From Liolophura sinensis (Eukaryota; Mollusca; Polyplacophora; Chitonida; Chitonidae): a DNA stretch of 64,000 bases. The stretch lies in assembly GCF_032854445.1 (NCBI RefSeq), contig NC_088301.1, forward strand, positions 55,353,187 through 55,417,186, read 5' to 3'. The notes beneath the pieces were generated by a model that searched no databases, was not told where the DNA came from, and saw only the letters and a program-made list of their open reading frames with translations. The translations under genes were made by a program, and so were the position numbers. Below, in pieces: positions 33,701-45,997 of this stretch; the first letter of the stretch is position 1; each line of letters begins with the position of its first letter.

Positions 33701-36614
33701 TGGAAGGAATCTTTTATGAGTATTGGTTAGGTCAGGAAGCCTGTTCTGCATATTGGGTTAATTTCAGTAGTATATTTCTTCAATATGCCTGTCTGATTTA
33801 TCACTGTACATCAATTCCATATGTTATCTGAATAGGTCGACACGTTCAACGTTACAGTTCGGAGAAAAACAAATGGATGCAGTTCGCCCCTCTTCCGGAA
33901 CACCGACAAAACCATGCGGTTGCCATTTTTGGAGGAAAGTTGTATCTTGCTGGTAAGGACGTATACAGTTATTGCCATACCAAACGAAGAGTATATTATT
34001 GAATATTCTAAATTTACTTAACAGTATATAATGTTACGCTAAGCTTTGAACAGGGAATGGACATAGTCATAATCGCACGATGTAGATGTCTGATGATGTA
34101 GATGTACAGATTCACTTATTGTATACGATGCATAATCTGATAACATTGTTTTCAATTAGGTGGATGTGAAACCGATAAGTCGCGAAGGGCGGCAACACAG
34201 GCCTGTAACCGAGTGTTTGTCTTTGATACTGAAGAGACCATATGGTGTGAAGTGGCTCCAATGATATCCAAGCGAAGGTGCCACGCCCTCTGTCCTCTCT
34301 TCGGAAAGCTGTATGCCTTGGGTGGACAAGATGAGTGGGGAAGGTAGTGTCTAAGACCAGTAGATTAGCTGTTTGACGCCGCAATGGGGTAGATAGAATT
34401 AAACACAAACAATGTGATATATAACTGGTATTTCGTCACGCACAGTTCTTATTGTTTCGCAATTAACCTTCTTTCGTTTATCCGTGCGTTCCGCTGTCCT
34501 GTGTTTTGACCGTGCTAAGACGAGTTCTTAGGCATTTAGATCAAAACCCCTGACTTAAGTTAAAATGTCCACATCGCCTCTAACCTGACACAATATCAGA
34601 ATTGTCAGGGTTTTTTTGTATCCTAAACATTAATATACGTATACATATTGATGTAGATTCTTCAGAATTAAAAGTTTTCAACGTTAATAAAGTGTTATAT
34701 TTGCCTAATGCATTTTGCGTAACAATTTGAGTCCAGCCCATATACATTGTGCTTACATGACTTATCATCTATACATTTCAAGCATTCTCATTTACAATCA
34801 CAATTAATATCCATATCATTTTATGAATGTTCGGTATTTCCCCATTGCTTTAAATTTTTCGTGCATGCCATTCCCTTGAAGAAGCAGCATTATAGGGGAG
34901 GAGTGGTAAACTGTTGGGTTAGGATGCCAGCCTCGCGTACAGCGATTGGTTTGCCATGTCTACCAGCTTTCTGAATCAACCTCATGTTGGCATGTAAACA
35001 AAGCGTACAGATGATGTTTTCGAACATGTATTGCGATGGTATTTCCTCATTAACTTGTATTTCTATCATTTTATTCCTTTCATTTGCCCATTCATATTCA
35101 TTTGATCCTTTTTCGTCCTAGAGTGTTGAACACTGTAGAGAGGTACAATCCCCACGAGAACAACTGGTCGTACATTTCACCCATGAGGTTCGCTCGTTTG
35201 GGGGCAGGGGCGGCAGTATTTAAGGGCTTCCTGTTTGTAGTGGGCGGTTACGGCGAAGAAGGTGCCCTCAACAGAGGATTGCCCGTCCTGAAAGTCGTGG
35301 AATGTTTCGACCCAAGAATACACAAGTGCGAACATTGTGCACTCCTCATATGTGTCTATGCATGCTTCATACGACTACAGCTGGTTTTTGTGTGTAAATC
35401 GGAATCAGACCAACACTACACTCCCATTAGTTCATATGTTTTTCAGAAAGATACGTTTAAGCATTCGCATGGGGAGTTAGAATAAAAACCTTAACTGAGC
35501 TAACTTGACAAGATGTTTTATTTCACGGGTTACCTGTCACCATTTGCCAACCAGTCGTTCCAACTTTGGTTTTACTTTCTTAACTGGTATTCACCTGAAA
35601 GTTGCAGATATTTTGCTCCTCTCTACAAAGACTTTCAACTCTAATGTAGGCTGATTCTAGCAAACATGTAGCTTTAATGTTTGTGTACAGTGTAATTCCA
35701 AGTGTTCTCCACGGATCGTGATGAGAGACTATTAATGCCTTCTAAGTCTTCTGTCGTGTGTTGCAGATGGACTGTAAAGCACGACTTGCGCATTCCCCGT
35801 TGTTACTGTAACCTAGTGTGCAGCAACAAGCGTATGTACGTGTTCGGCGGTGCCGCTGAAGTGAACAACATGCTGCAGAGCATCTCCTCCGTGGATCTGT
35901 ATGACCCCAGGTCAGACACCTGGGAACATGTGGCGAACCTGAAAACTGCCAGGCATAACAGCGGTTCCGCCGTTATAGGTGAGAGATTATATCTCCAGAA
36001 GTTGAACAGAGACACGTTTTGATGTGAACATAATTAATACCTCATTGCATGCATACTTGTGTCTAAAACACGAATTTTCTCTTTAGACAAAAGCAGATAT
36101 ACTGTAATAGGTAGCCGTCATTTATACAGATTAGGGCCCGGTTCCACAAAACTTTTTAAGTTCTTTGCGCCAGCAGAAGTATTTTGCTTAAGCAACATAA
36201 TACTAAAGTATACTTGTGAAGAATCTGATTCAGGTTTTGTGGAGAAACACTCTCTGTTGGACTGTTGTGCTCAAGTTTACTCAAACATGCGCTTTATGTA
36301 TGGCAATCAACAAATTTACAACTAGAGGATGTCCAAATATTATAGAGAAGATAACGCAGCCATAATTCCATACTGTGTGAAACAGTATAATTTCAGTGCT
36401 CGAAAGTTATATGTACTTTACTAGTTGACGTTTCTTTTTTACAGGCAACAAAATCTACATCATAGGCGGAGTCTGTTCAAAGGATTACAATCAAGTTTTA
36501 CAGTCTATCGAATGTTACAATGCAGGGACTGGATTCTGGGAGTCGGGGGTGGAACCTTTGCCACATCCTTCTAAGTCTGTGGGCTGTGCTGTCTTACCAA
36601 TGATGTCTAAATAA
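30791..36614 (+). CDS. BTB-BACK-Kelch (Kelch-like) protein, nine exons
   Basis: Exons 30791-30977, 31785-32751, 32962-33043, 33261-33606, 33836-33952, 34160-34343, 35122-35325, 35767-35978 and 36445-36614 join with consistent phases to 822 codons plus TAA. A disordered Ser/Pro-rich N-terminus (about 150 residues) precedes the BTB domain ('MADVIIRINEETFATHRIAL', near 157-260). BACK follows ('NMTPEQALILVDKVASNG' to 'HCCKRSPVF'). An acidic, Pro-rich insert of about 100 residues is encoded by the fourth exon. Six Kelch blades follow (GGAQK, GGCET, GGQDE, GGYGE, GGAAE, GGVCS). Such proteins are usually CUL3 ubiquitin-ligase substrate adaptors. At 822 residues it is longer than the usual ~600 because of the N-terminus and insert. 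The orthologue cannot be named. A polyA signal follows near 36668. Confidence 0.92.
31458..31600 (+). repeat. SINE-like repeat in the first Kelch-gene intron
   Basis: 'tttatttgattggtgtttta', 'tttcactaatacgacggtgg', 'gaggaaaccgagcagagcac' and 'ggtggaaacccacggccttt' match the family order. It ends about 185 bases before the acceptor at 31785. Confidence 0.82.
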
Positions 36615-37539
36615 GGACACACGGCTAGAATTCATGTTATTATACACAAAAGTGACAATTTGTCAGGAAATAAAAATCGCTAGCATTGTATATGCAATGT
36701 TGTTCTTTAGATTTGCTGAAGTATGACTATATTAATGGTGAAGCACCACATTGGTAGTATTCCCTTGATTTCGTGTAGGGAACACATTACCATTGGGAAA
36801 CATATTTGCTGATTAAGCTTTGTTAATACTCTTCAAACTGCAGGTTGAATGACAGGCATCATGGACTATATATGATTGATGTTTTAGTATATAATTCAAA
36901 TATCTTAATGTTTCACCTACAGAAAAAAAAAAAACAGAAAGGGGATTTAAGGAAACTGCTCTTCTGGTAAATGAACTTGCCAGTGCATTTAGAGGCCAGC
37001 CTCATACCCAGTTGTGGGAGGGAGGCACTTAGATACAGTTCTTCTGCAAAATGTCCCTGAGGCCATCTTTTACAATGTAATTTTCCCTTTTTTTTGTAAT
37101 CGCCAAAAGAGGGGTTGTAAACCTTTCAGACGCCCCCACCTGTGTTTGTAAGTTTCAAACGACAGTCTTAACTAGTACCTGCTCAAGCAAACTCTCCCAA
37201 CCAGAAGGGACTTAACAAGCCCATGAACAGCAGCAAGACCCTTGAAAAAATGTTGCATTCATGTCTCAATGATGTTGATGTCTGATACTTTCCTTTGAAT
37301 GATTCTTGAACTGACGGCTGAATTTGAATGTAGTGAAGGGATTGTTGCCCTTTGGAGGAACTTGTCAGACAATGGAGCCAGCGAGGACACTCACAAACTT
37401 CCCACTGGTTAACTCCAAGGTATAAGTGCAGCATGATGCCCATATTGATTGATGTAAGATGATCAGGCTTACCGACAGAGAAACACTGAATACATGTACG
37501 CCTCTATATGTCAAAGACAATGTCTTGCATAATATTTTT

Positions 37540-37720
37540 TGAGTGGTGTTTTTACACCGTACTCAAGAATACTTCACTTATATGACAGCGACCAGCATGT
37601 TGGTGGGAGGAAGCTGGGAAGGTTGCTGGCAGAGGAATTCAGCATGAGCTGGTCTTGAACTCACAGCGACCGCCTTGGTGAGAGGCACTGGCATGGTATA
37701 ACCACCTGGCCACTTCAATC
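37540..37720 (+). repeat. SINE-like repeat
   Basis: 'gtgtttttacaccgtactca', 'agaatacttcacttatatga', 'ggtgggaggaagctgggaag', 'gctggtcttgaactcacagc' and 'gaccgccttggtgagaggca' match the full-length copy at 42709, with an internal deletion of the mid part. Confidence 0.85.
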
Positions 37721-38962
37721 CCTCCATGATTTAGTATGTTCATGGTCTTACTGAGCTCATATTTGAACATCATCAAACAAAATGTTTCCCTTTTCAACAT
37801 CATGTGGCCATGCATGTGAACTATCAAAATGTAACAACACTCACAACACTTTTATCGGTGAAGGAAATCCTAAAATTTCACCTTTGTACAGATATAAGAT
37901 GAAATAAGGTTCTTCCACATCCAAGTTAAACAAATTTGATCAAAATAGCTTACCTATGACCTAGAAACAAGTTCCAACATGTCAAAGAAAATGCAGTCCT
38001 TTCTAACAAGACATACGGGAAATATCATGGTTTTATTGTGCAATAAGTACATGTGTAACTATCCTAACAAAGCACTATACAAGCAAAAAGCAGGGAATCT
38101 CTACTAACAAAGATTTGAGTTTGAATATGTTTTGCAATTAAATAAGTTCTATAAAAATAAAATCCTGAAAAAAAAAATATTTTGTAAAACCAGCTGGCAA
38201 ACTGCATATGCTGTGTAACATATATTATCAGATGTCACTCGTGGATGGGATAAGGAATTAAACCTAAAAATTCACAAAGCATGTATAATAAAATCAATGG
38301 CAAAACAACTTCGTGTTTTAGATCCTTGTAAATACATGTACTATAACCGGGGTCAGTTTTATGAAGCTCACACAGCTGCGTTTGCCTTTAAATATACCAT
38401 GACGACCTATGTTATAGAGATTATAGAGTGCACTTCCCTAATTTGTATATAAACTATAAACTGATACTGATATAAACTGATATTGCAGGTCTGAGTAAAA
38501 TCCTCATGACAAAATTACATGTAGTCTTTTTTTCAGATTAAAACTAACTAATTAAGTATTATGATGCTAAAATCACAAGGTATCATGTTGTCACACCGGA
38601 TATATCATTAGCATTCAATAATTGACAATAGCAACATGTGCGTGAATATGAAGAATTCTTCACCAAATGCAATGCCTAGAGCAAATAGACATCTTTGGCA
38701 CGAAGCATGAGCCAGTCACATACATAATCAACTTTGGTACTTATCGTAAACACTCATGTTTAAATACTAAGTAAGCACTCATAGTGGTATATTGTGGTAT
38801 GGCGTGCAGACTTCTTGGGTGATGAAGCTGCATCCAATAGGTAACTATATCTACACACAGTTATTTACGGATATACCGAAGGTCACAGATGTAAATGGTA
38901 ACATTGTGTTTTTGGATTGCTTAAGCCAAGATGTCGAAGCTTCAGTTATCAGTTATCCTGAC

Positions 38963-39225
38963 AATTATTTATTTATTTATTTATTTGATTGGTGTTTAAA
39001 GCCATATTCAAGAATTTAAACTTACATGCCGGGTAAAGTTTATGGGTGGAGGAAACATGGGTGGCCAGAGAAACCTAATGACCTTCATTAGATTCCTCAC
39101 AAACCACCTGACGTAAAGCCACATCTGAAGTAGCAAGAGATGGATTTCAGCCTCAGACCTCATTGGTCAATGGTCAGACAGTTGTCACGATCTTTAACCA
39201 TCTGAGCTTCTGGAGGCCCCATTTA
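38963..39225 (+). repeat. SINE-like repeat, diverged
   Basis: It starts with (ttta)n and 'gattggtgtttaaagccata', includes 'ggtggaggaaacatgggtgg' and ends with a tail containing 'gatctttaaccatctgagct', resembling the A/B-box end of a tRNA-derived repeat. Confidence 0.75.
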
Positions 39226-39909
39226 ACTTATAATACCGTAATTTGTGTAGACTCTGAGTTAAATAAAACATCAGTCACCTCAGTATTAAATTCGGAGAAC
39301 TGAGTGATAAAATTGTTCTCAAACAGAATTTCATAATTTTAAAAGTACAGCAAAGAGGATCTCTTTCTCATAATGCACTAAGGCATAACCTTATGAGTTG
39401 CTTCAACCTTTCAAATTATTGGCAAACATGCATGAAAATAACTGCTCAACTCACACACGTGTGAAGCAAACAGCTTTGTTGAGCCTACAAAACAACAGAC
39501 TCTTATCAAAGTATTCAATATACCAACTGCCCTATGAAATTTGAAAGCTGAGCTAAACAAAACAAACAAAAAAAATTTTTTTGAACACTGATTGTGCAAT
39601 GTCACATTTACTTATCTTTCTCAACAAAAACCTGCCTTACTTTCAAACTGCCAGCAAAAAATCATTGTTACAGAGTGGTAAAACTACTATTTGCTAGTAG
39701 TACTGCTCTTCAAAAAAACACAAATATGTTACATTCTTAATAGATAAGCTAATCAATACTCTGTTTTTTATTTGATGTGCAATAATATGGGGGTGATATT
39801 CAATGTATGTGTACAGGCACCAAAATGAACATCAGAGTAACATTAATTATAGTTTTGAAGTTCACAATGTAAACAATTCTAATTAATTCATTAAACTGAT
39901 TAATTTTCT

Positions 39910-39995
39910 ACATCATACTCAAGAATATTTCACTTACACGACGGAGGCCAGCGTTGCAGAGGGTGGAAACTCGGCAGAGCCCAGGCGATACAACA
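39910..39995 (+). repeat. SINE-like repeat, truncated
   Basis: 'catactcaagaatatttcac', 'ttacacgacggaggccagcg' and 'gaaactcggcagagcccagg' match the middle of the family. Head and tail are missing. Confidence 0.8.
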
Positions 39996-41725
39996 ATTCT
40001 TTGCAGTGAACAAAACCATTATAACAAATATGATCATTCGTAATAATTTCGCCAATAATTGAGAAAAAGTGTAAAATCAATAGTACAAAAATAAATGTAC
40101 TCAACCACAACAGAAAAAAAGATGGTTGCTCTGAGATGAGCTGAAAAAACAACAACAGGATTTTACAAACGACACATACAGCATGTATATCCTGAGGTCA
40201 AAATGTCCTTCAGACTGACAACCTCTACAAAAACTGAGCTCACTCAATATGATTCAAAGGTGTGGAATGAATTACATTCCATTTATATCATTGTGAAACA
40301 ACGTGGAAGCAGATAAAATACAACATTCAATATTTTATGTGTGTAGAATTATGCCATACTTACGATGACCTATGTTCAATTTGAGGTCATTTTAAAGCTC
40401 TTAAAAAAGAGAGCCTGACTGACTATTTTGACCACTGATGCCTTGATCTCCAAGATAGCATTAACTATTTGTGGTAGGTATTGCTCAATACTAAGAGCGT
40501 GGAGACACACAAAATTAGTTCTACGGTATCTAACCCTACTAGAAACGTCTCTTTCGCTACAATCTAGACTTTCTAAATATATTTGCATACATATACATAT
40601 ATATACACAAATACATAGTCTAAATGGTTACTGGCAAAATCAATTTAAACTGTTGTTTTATGAGCAAAGTAAATTTGTTCCAGGTCATCAGAGAATATAA
40701 AATAAAAATAAAGCTCATCTTATTTGAGGGAAATGTAGACTAAATTTTCCTGTTCAAGATATATTTACACTGTCAGAAAGCCTTAAAAACAGGAAAATCA
40801 TAAAAACACCAAACCAAACCAACTGGTAGATTTTCATTTTCATTCCATTTTTTTGATTTTTAAGCATTCAAAAAACACCAAAAAAAAAACAATTGGTGTC
40901 GCCTTAGTGACAAAAGGAACAAATTCTCCCTTCAATAATCTTACCATGCTATCATGTCAGATTGGCTTACAGGTTGATTGGTCCCATTTAAAAAGTGAAG
41001 CAGTTCTTCATACACATTCTTGACATGAAAATATCACAATAGTATTAACATAACATATTAAAGTCTTTGGTGGGTTTCTGTAGGTGGAGACAAGAAATAA
41101 AGAAATCTAATACCTCGAAGTGAAGAGAGGCAAATGATAATGTCAACATATGTACACACCAGTAATGACAGACTAGCAGACCGATGGACAGCATCATGCT
41201 ATCATAAGACCTGTTATCACTGATGGACATACTGAATATGGGCCCACAGGCCTTGCTACATAATGCAAAGTGCAGTTAGACAAGATCAAAAATTCACAAA
41301 CTTTTATTTTTCTGTATATCCAATATGATTATTGATGAACGTACCACATTTTTAAAAACAGGTTAGCATGTATTAATGTATTTTTGATTTTCTGGATCAT
41401 TGATTAAGATTTCCACAATATCATTGTTATTACTGTGAGCCAATAACCAATGGAAATAACCTTATAAGCTTTTATATAAAAACGAATCTGAAAAATGACG
41501 TCTGATCAACTGGTTACATATGGTTATAAAAGGGTGAAAGGTAACGAAAAAGAGAACAAATAAATGAGAATAGAGGGGAACAGAAATGGACTAATATTTT
41601 CATCAGTTAAAAATTGCTTTACATTGTAAATATATATGTATCACAAATTCTATTTTCTATACCAGTAAGTAACTTTTGAGCATATGTCATGAAAAACACT
41701 TGAAAGATCACATCTGGACACATCT

Positions 41726-43184
41726 CTAATCACCAATACTCTCATAAAAATCAAGGCTGTACAATGTATAATAAATATACATCTTCAGCTTGTGTAAAGC
41801 AAAAAATATCAGCTGCAAAATGCACAGGACAGCGAGCACAAGAAACACCATTCCAATGGTTTTCCCTGGTGCGTTCCAGTCTAGAACTCCAGGGTATAGT
41901 ACGCGGTTGTGGTCCCCACTCCAGTATATGGCACTGAACAAAAGGTATGCAAGACCATAAATAAAAGGATATATCACATGCAACAATCGAACAGGCACTG
42001 GACTTAGGAAAAAGTCTATGATCAAACAAACAGAGTTCAGCCCATGGAGCTGCAAATTGTCATTATCTATTCCACCTGAATGTGTCATTTGAGGCCATAG
42101 GAAAATGAAAAACATCAGTGTGACCATCGGGACAGCTGCAGTGGCCATGTCAAAGAGAATCCAGAGAACCACCACATACCAGGGCGCACAACGTGTGCGA
42201 ACTATAACAGGGCCTTGTGTGCCATCTGTACTGTAGGAATCCCCAGTTATCTCCCTTTGATTTATCCCTTCATGCATAATGCTCCAATGTTCACTCCCTG
42301 CCCGTGTGCACAACCATGAATGGTTGTATGAGAATCTGACCACGTGATACACCACAATGGCCACAGTGGACATGGTGAGGTGTAAAGCGAGCAGTGTGTA
42401 TGTCCAGTTTGTCAGCCAAGCGGGCCAAGGGATGAATGTCCCAGATCCACCACTGACATCAATGTCCTCGTAACGGATAGCAGTATATATTAGCCAGAAG
42501 TCCACATACACAGTCAGAAGCACTTTGTATATAATGACCAACACTGGGGGCATTCGCCACTACAATGGAAACAGTGAGATTCTGGCAAACACATACCATA
42601 CTTTTAAATGCAGTTAGGTCAACATGTTTAATCAAATAAACTCCAAATATTGTTTTAATATGACTCAAAACAGCCATAAATGCAACTTTCTCTTCACCAG
42701 AAATCTGATTTATTTATTTGATGTTTTATGCTGTACTCAAGAATATTTCACTTATATCACGGCAGTCAGCATTATGGTGGGTGGAAACCCGGCACAGCCC
42801 GGTGGAAACCCACAACAATCCACAGGTTGCTGGCAGACCTTCCCACTTACGGCCGGAGAGGAAGCCAGCATGAGCTGGACCTGAACTCACAGCAACCGCA
42901 TTGGTGAGAGACTCCTGGGTCATTACGCTGCGCTAGCGCGCTAACCAACTGCGCTATTATCATATATTTACAGGACAAAGTGAGTTTTTCATAGTATACT
43001 GTGGCAATTAGCTTTACTTAACACTGATTACAGAATGATATCAAATACATGAAAGCCTAGTGACAGCTATATATATGTACATCATACATACATGAGAGAA
43101 AAATACTCTGTCATAAACAACTGTGGAGAAGCAAAGCTGCTTCAGTTGGAACTCTGCCCGAAACACCTGACTCAAAACATCCAT
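41726..43184 (-). CDS. Rolling-stone (rost) family membrane protein
   Basis: Two minus-strand exons: 43187-43107, carrying the ATG at 43184-43182 and reading MDVLSQVFRAEFQLKQLCF, and 42559-41726. They join in phase 0 at ...VYDR|WRMPPVL, giving about 303 residues. The pattern 'FRAEF...W R x P ... YKVLLTVYVDFWLIY', 'FIPWPAWLTNWTYTLLALHL', 'WILFDMATAAVPMVTLMFFI', 'FFLSPVPVRLLHVIYPFIYG' and a C-terminal 'GMVFLVLAVLCILQLIFFAL' matches the rolling-stone family (Drosophila rost, myoblast fusion). Six or seven membrane helices are expected. Acceptors (ttgtag, attccag) and the donor (AGA|GTATTT) are visible. The gene is intact and lies head-to-head with the TTLL gene 2.8 kb away. Confidence 0.88.
42709..42955 (+). 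repeat. SINE-like repeat, most complete copy
   Basis: The order is 'gatttatttatttgatgttt', 'tatgctgtactcaagaatat', 'ttcacttatatcacggcagt', 'atggtgggtggaaacccggc', 'acagcccggtggaaacccac', 'ggttgctggcagaccttccc', 'gctggacctgaactcacagc', and a tRNA-like end 'gcgctagcgcgctaaccaac'. It lies in the single coding intron of the rolling-stone gene and serves as the reference for the other copies. Confidence 0.9.
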
Positions 43185-43187
43185 TTC

Positions 43188-45997
43188 CTGGAATTAAAAA
43201 TAAATGGGTAATATTTATATAAATGAGTAATATTCGTATAAAAAGAAAAGAAGTATAAAACAAAGAATTACACATTTCCACACAGTGCCATTTTTTAACT
43301 CCGCAGCCAGAACTCTTGTGGCAATTTCTGTGTAAGTTATATTATTACAACAAAACATTCATATTTTCTTTGCAAAGATAGGCAGATTGACATCTCTATG
43401 TACAGGAATAGTCTTTTGATCATGACAGAAGAGAAACTGCCTTTATCAGGTTGCATGATGTGCTCTCCTACTGCAGAGGACCATCGCCTTTGGCCTACTG
43501 AGCATCAATAGATCTGAATGGTCTTTTGTGCTTGCATACAGTTGCAACTTTCTCTTTACAGAGAATGCCATTCTTAAAGAGAATGTTGGCTGGAATAAAA
43601 TTTCTGTTGCCCATCGTCCTGTCGCAAGTTTGCATTCCACACATGGAGAACGTTAGTTCAACTTGTCCAATTCAAAAGTTAAAATACCTGGTTTACCGTT
43701 GAAAGATGGTTTACCAATTATGGTTATGGCATATTTACATTTCGGGTGTTGTAGGGAATCAGTGCACATCAAACATAACATAGGGTTGAAGATAGGGTAT
43801 TTTTAGTGAAATTTTTGTTGTGGATCTAGGTTACAAAGAAGTTTGGCCATAAGTAAGTATTAAACAAGAGTAAGTTCCCTTCAAAACACTGTCTGATATA
43901 TTCCAACAATTGAGTCAACATGATGTATGGTCAGCGATTGTCGTAGGGATGCTGTATTATTATTATGCATGCACACACTTGATCTGGGTCGGATTTTGAA
44001 ATTTACACATACATATTCAACCAGATTTTTCAATATCAAATGTCCCTTCATAACATCACTAACATCTGCCAGCAACCTGACGACAGTCATGGGTTTTCCT
44101 CAGTTTTTACCAAACTTAATGCTGGCTCTTGACCTATACAGTAAGCCTCTATATGGCCGCAAACACTAAAGGGCAGAGTTATCCAACATTCTATTTGGTT
44201 TTCTTGGAGTGAAGTCCTGCCAACTCGCATCTCAGACACTTTTCTCATGTCTACTGCAAAAGTACAGGTCAACACAAATATATGTGTTACCTAACCTTCA
44301 TTCCTCGAATGTAGGACATTGCCTGCCTCGAAGATCATCACCCCACGTTAAAATGAAACCCATCTGTCACCTCTTGTGTGTGGAGAGTTACCAATGAAAC
44401 TGCCTTAACATAGTTCATGTAGCCTACAACTGCTGCAATGTTTCACCGACACAAATGAGTTCTACTAACCACAAAATGTTCCACCTGTGTAATCAAGTCA
44501 CTTATTCAGTTCTGCAAAATTTTAAACGGGCCAAATGCTTTGAAAGTCACTAGTCATTGTCTACATATGTGACACGAAAGCCATTGCAGGTTTGTTTCAT
44601 TTGAACATGGAGCAATGATCTTCAAGACGAGCAGGCTGCATAGGAATAAAGGTGAGGTCGCGAATGTCTGTAATTTTGCAAGGGACACCACATAATTGCC
44701 TGAGGTGCGAGTTGAAGTTGACAAGAAAATTAAACAGAATATAGTATCGTTCTGCCCCATAGTATTAGCAAAGATGTAAAGATATGGTAGGGCTAGTATA
44801 GGTAAAAGTAATACCGTAAGTAAAATATTCATTACTGTGGCGTAGAACGCCTTTCAAAACAAACAAAAAAAATAAACCACTGCTCTTTCGACATGAGGAG
44901 GTTAAAGACACAGACTGTACACTCGTCAACAATCAGATACATAAACATATTACTCACACGGGCACTAACTTGTGAACTTGTTAAAGGTGTGCGATTGACA
45001 TAAAAGCTTAAACAAAATCGAAACTGGCTGAAAGAACACTCTGAACAGGCCTGTTACAATGCAGTGTATCGGTTGACTTGTTGAACTATGAACATGCCTA
45101 AAATGTTGACAAAAATTTAACAAACTGCAGATTTAAATTTTACCAACAATCAATTAAATCTGTCACACAGGGCTTGTGGGGAAATAATACAAGGAATTAT
45201 TGTTTGATCACCCACCAAATTGCCCAACTGTTGCTGCAAATTACACGCTTTTGGTCCGTCGAGATGTAATGATTGTATGACAGATATGTTGAACCTGCAT
45301 CATGTGCCACAGTCACGTGGTATGAGGAAATACGTTTCATAAAACCTTGACACACCACATTTGACACGCCAAATGATTATAGGCATTCGATATTGTATGC
45401 CCCAAAATCTAACATTTTTCTGTGTTCTTCGCTTGACAAAACTCAGCACATATTATCAAGACAGCATTCCTGCACTGAAATAAGAACATTAGTAACATTT
45501 ACTAAAAACACTGGAATTTTAGAACAACAGCCAACCGCGCTATGATTTGAAATGAATCATAGCTTTGACAAATCGGAGCTTATCGGACATTGCCGAAGAT
45601 GGGCGAATCGATTCACCGATAACAGCCGAAGAACCATAATGGCGCGCGTCCATGGCGACGGGCTAGACGCATTTATTTCGACCGTGTGGCTTTCGGAACA
45701 GCGATATGACATAGAATGGGTTAACACCTCGTAATTAGTGGCTTGTCAAACCCTCAGTAGAGGAGTTAGGAGAAGGTCAGGTCAAATAGGTTTCGTCTTG
45801 CACTAACAGACAGCATAACGCGCGCAAAGAAAGTTTGCTCCCCCCCCCCCCCCACCGTGTTGTCGACTTGCAGAAGTTGACAACTTGATGGCGTGCAAAT
45901 TCTGGCCCAGCGCTGTCAAGTCAACCTCAACTTCTTTTGGATCCATAATTTACGTTCACGAACATAGTCGTTCAGCGTCCTGGGTTCTTCAGCTAGC
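43188..45997. promoter_or_regulatory. Divergent region between rolling stone and TTLL
   Basis: No coding exon is supported between the two start codons. Open frames such as 44554-44832 (-) are hydrophobic but have no splice or family support. The GC-richer part at 45570-45700 and the poly-C run at 45841-45853 lie close to the TTLL start and probably contain its promoter and 5' UTR. Confidence 0.5.
45631..45665 (+). promoter_or_regulatory. YY1-like and RFX X-box-like motifs upstream of TTLL
   Basis: 'ccataatggcgcgc' resembles the YY1 core ATGGCG often found at start sites. The adjacent 'gtccatggcgac' (45648-45659) resembles an RFX X-box (consensus half-site CCATGGCAAC, one mismatch). RFX factors drive ciliary genes, which would fit a tubulin glycylase. 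The ATG in the YY1 motif starts a 31-codon upstream ORF. Confidence 0.4.

Larger units (their letters stand above)
36615..41725. other. Gene-poor 5.1-kb stretch with repeats
   Basis: It lies between the Kelch gene end and the rolling-stone stop. No supported coding exon. It contains SINE copies at 37540, 38963 and 39910 and several A/T runs. The right part is probably the 3' UTR of the minus-strand rolling-stone gene (TTTATT, i.e. AATAAA on the minus strand, near 41302). Confidence 0.55.

Noticed and set aside
42900-42955. tRNA gene
   Set aside because: The 'gcgctagcgcgctaaccaac' stretch is the tRNA-like tail of a SINE; no full cloverleaf could be drawn.
44554-44832. Minus-strand hydrophobic 92-residue ORF
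   Set aside because: No splice sites, promoter or family match; AT-rich sequence easily gives hydrophobic frames.
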